Positions 12,821-13,378 of a stretch of 13,378 nucleotides of DNA are shown one piece after another; positions within the stretch are counted from its first letter, which is position 1, and each line of letters starts with the position of its first letter. Location: positions 1 to 13,378 of the forward strand of contig CAWGNK010000004.1 of NCBI GenBank assembly GCA_963823945.1. Direction: 5' to 3'. This DNA is from Bog-793 sp963823945. Lineage in GTDB: Bacteria; Actinomycetota; Acidimicrobiia; Acidimicrobiales; Bog-793. Made by a program: the position numbers and the translations under genes. A model generated the notes under the pieces. That model was not told the DNA's origin. It did not search any database and saw only the letters and a list, made by a program, of their open reading frames with translations.

Positions 12821-12846
12821 CGGGCAAGGTCGTGGTCGCCTAGACT
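12818..12846 (+). promoter_or_regulatory. Promoter TTCCGG-N17-TAGACT of rplY
   Basis: TAGACT at 12841-12846 is a good actinobacterial -10 box, and TTCCGG lies exactly 17 bases upstream, though it matches only the TT of the -35 consensus. Transcription near 12853 would give a leader of about 88 bases before ATG 12941. The mobile cassette ends 5 bases upstream of this promoter. Confidence 0.5.
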
Positions 12847-12940
12847 CGGGAACGGAAAGTGCCGTGTCGTGGCCACCTTCGGCGGTCTGGCGCAGATGCG
12901 GCCGCGGTCGACCGGCTCGAGCCCCGAGGAGCGCGTCAAC

Positions 12941-13378
12941 ATGGATGAGATCTCTCTCGTCGCAGAACCCCGCAATGACAAGGGTTCGCCCGCGACTCGT
13001 CGTCTCCGGGTGACTGGCCGGGTGCCGGGTGTCCTCTACGGGCACGGCGTCAAGCCGATTCCCGTGAGCGTGGACGAGCGGGCGCTGCACGGCGCGCTGT
13101 CGACCGGGGCCGGCGCCAACGCGCTCATCGACCTCACGGTCGGCAAGACGCACCACCTCGCACTGGCCCGTGAGCTCCAACGCCACCCGGTTCGCCAGAC
13201 GGTGGCGCACGTCGACTTCATCGTCGTGCGCCGTGACGAGATCGTGGCCGCCGAGGTCCCTGTCACCCTCCTCGGCGAGGCGGTCGCCGTGAGCCGCGCC
13301 GGTGGGACGGTCGAGCAGTTGCTGCTCAGCGTGGACGTGCACGCCAAGCCGGCCGACATCCCGCGGTCTTTCGAGGTC
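12941..13378 (+). CDS. rplY: 50S ribosomal protein bL25 / CTC, 3' end outside window
   Basis: This ribosomal protein binds 5S rRNA. 146 codons are visible and the frame is open at the window edge. The N-terminal L25 domain opens with ISLVAEPRNDKGSPATRRLR, then GRVPGVLYG, the diagnostic motif for bL25/TL5/CTC proteins. LARELQRHPVRQTVAHVDF is also typical. From about residue 95 the C-terminal beta domain of the longer CTC form begins with VPVTLLGEAVAVSRAGG. The start is ATG 12941 with GAGGAG at 12926-12931, 9 bases away. In most actinomycetes it follows prs directly; here the Fic cassette lies between them. Confidence 0.93.
   Translation, partial: MDEISLVAEPRNDKGSPATRRLRVTGRVPGVLYGHGVKPIPVSVDERALHGALSTGAGANALIDLTVGKTHHLALARELQRHPVRQTVAHVDFIVVRRDEIVAAEVPVTLLGEAVAVSRAGGTVEQLLLSVDVHAKPADIPRSFEV

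Noticed and set aside
1..13378. CRISPR arrays, tRNA or rRNA genes
   Set aside because: No regularly spaced repeats and no cloverleaf or rRNA-like stretch was seen on either strand, including the prs-rplY interval.

Overview
The window is high-GC DNA. It has frequent GTG/TTG starts, two F420-type split-barrel oxidoreductase genes, TANNNT-type -10 boxes placed for leaderless transcripts, and a glmU-prs-(insert)-rplY block. Together these suggest a free-living actinomycete; an acidimicrobial-type lineage is a guess from the style of GlmU and Prs, not something the sequence proves.

Layout. Positions 133-2552 (minus strand) hold a two-gene operon: an EamA/DMT-family transporter, then a PLP-dependent group II decarboxylase that is broken by a one-base frameshift near 489. 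Positions 2922-6733 (plus strand) carry a small split-barrel (PPOX-class) oxidoreductase, a coupled ABC exporter pair (ATPase and six-helix permease, GTGA overlap), a second split-barrel oxidoreductase with an apparently leaderless GTG start, and an aldo/keto reductase. An M20-family metallopeptidase (minus strand, TTG start) converges on the aldo/keto reductase, and the two overlap at their 3' ends. Divergently from the peptidase run glmU (uridyltransferase half plus a shortened beta-helix, with no acetyltransferase core) and prs (PRPP synthetase). These feed UDP-sugar and nucleotide synthesis. The window ends inside rplY (bL25/CTC).

The main discovery is between prs and rplY. About 2.2 kb (10597-12812) is bounded by perfect 34-bp terminal inverted repeats, with a 7-bp direct repeat CCAGTTC one base outside each end. 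Inside are a C-terminally truncated IS1-family transposase, a full-length Fic (AMP-transferase type) gene with its own promoter, and a convergent gene for an 85-aa basic Gly/Lys/Ala-rich protein of unknown function. I read it as an IS1-derived passenger cassette that has lost its own transposase activity (a mobile insertion cassette). It has landed at the -35 region of the rplY promoter, and the target duplication has kept that promoter intact. The fic gene and the stretch around it are visibly AT-richer than the flanking chromosome.

A recurring signal is a -10-like hexamer exactly six bases upstream of the start codon. It occurs at the second split-barrel gene, at glmU and at the small cassette gene, and implies leaderless mRNAs. 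Long minus- and plus-strand open frames over these genes are high-GC shadows and were left out.
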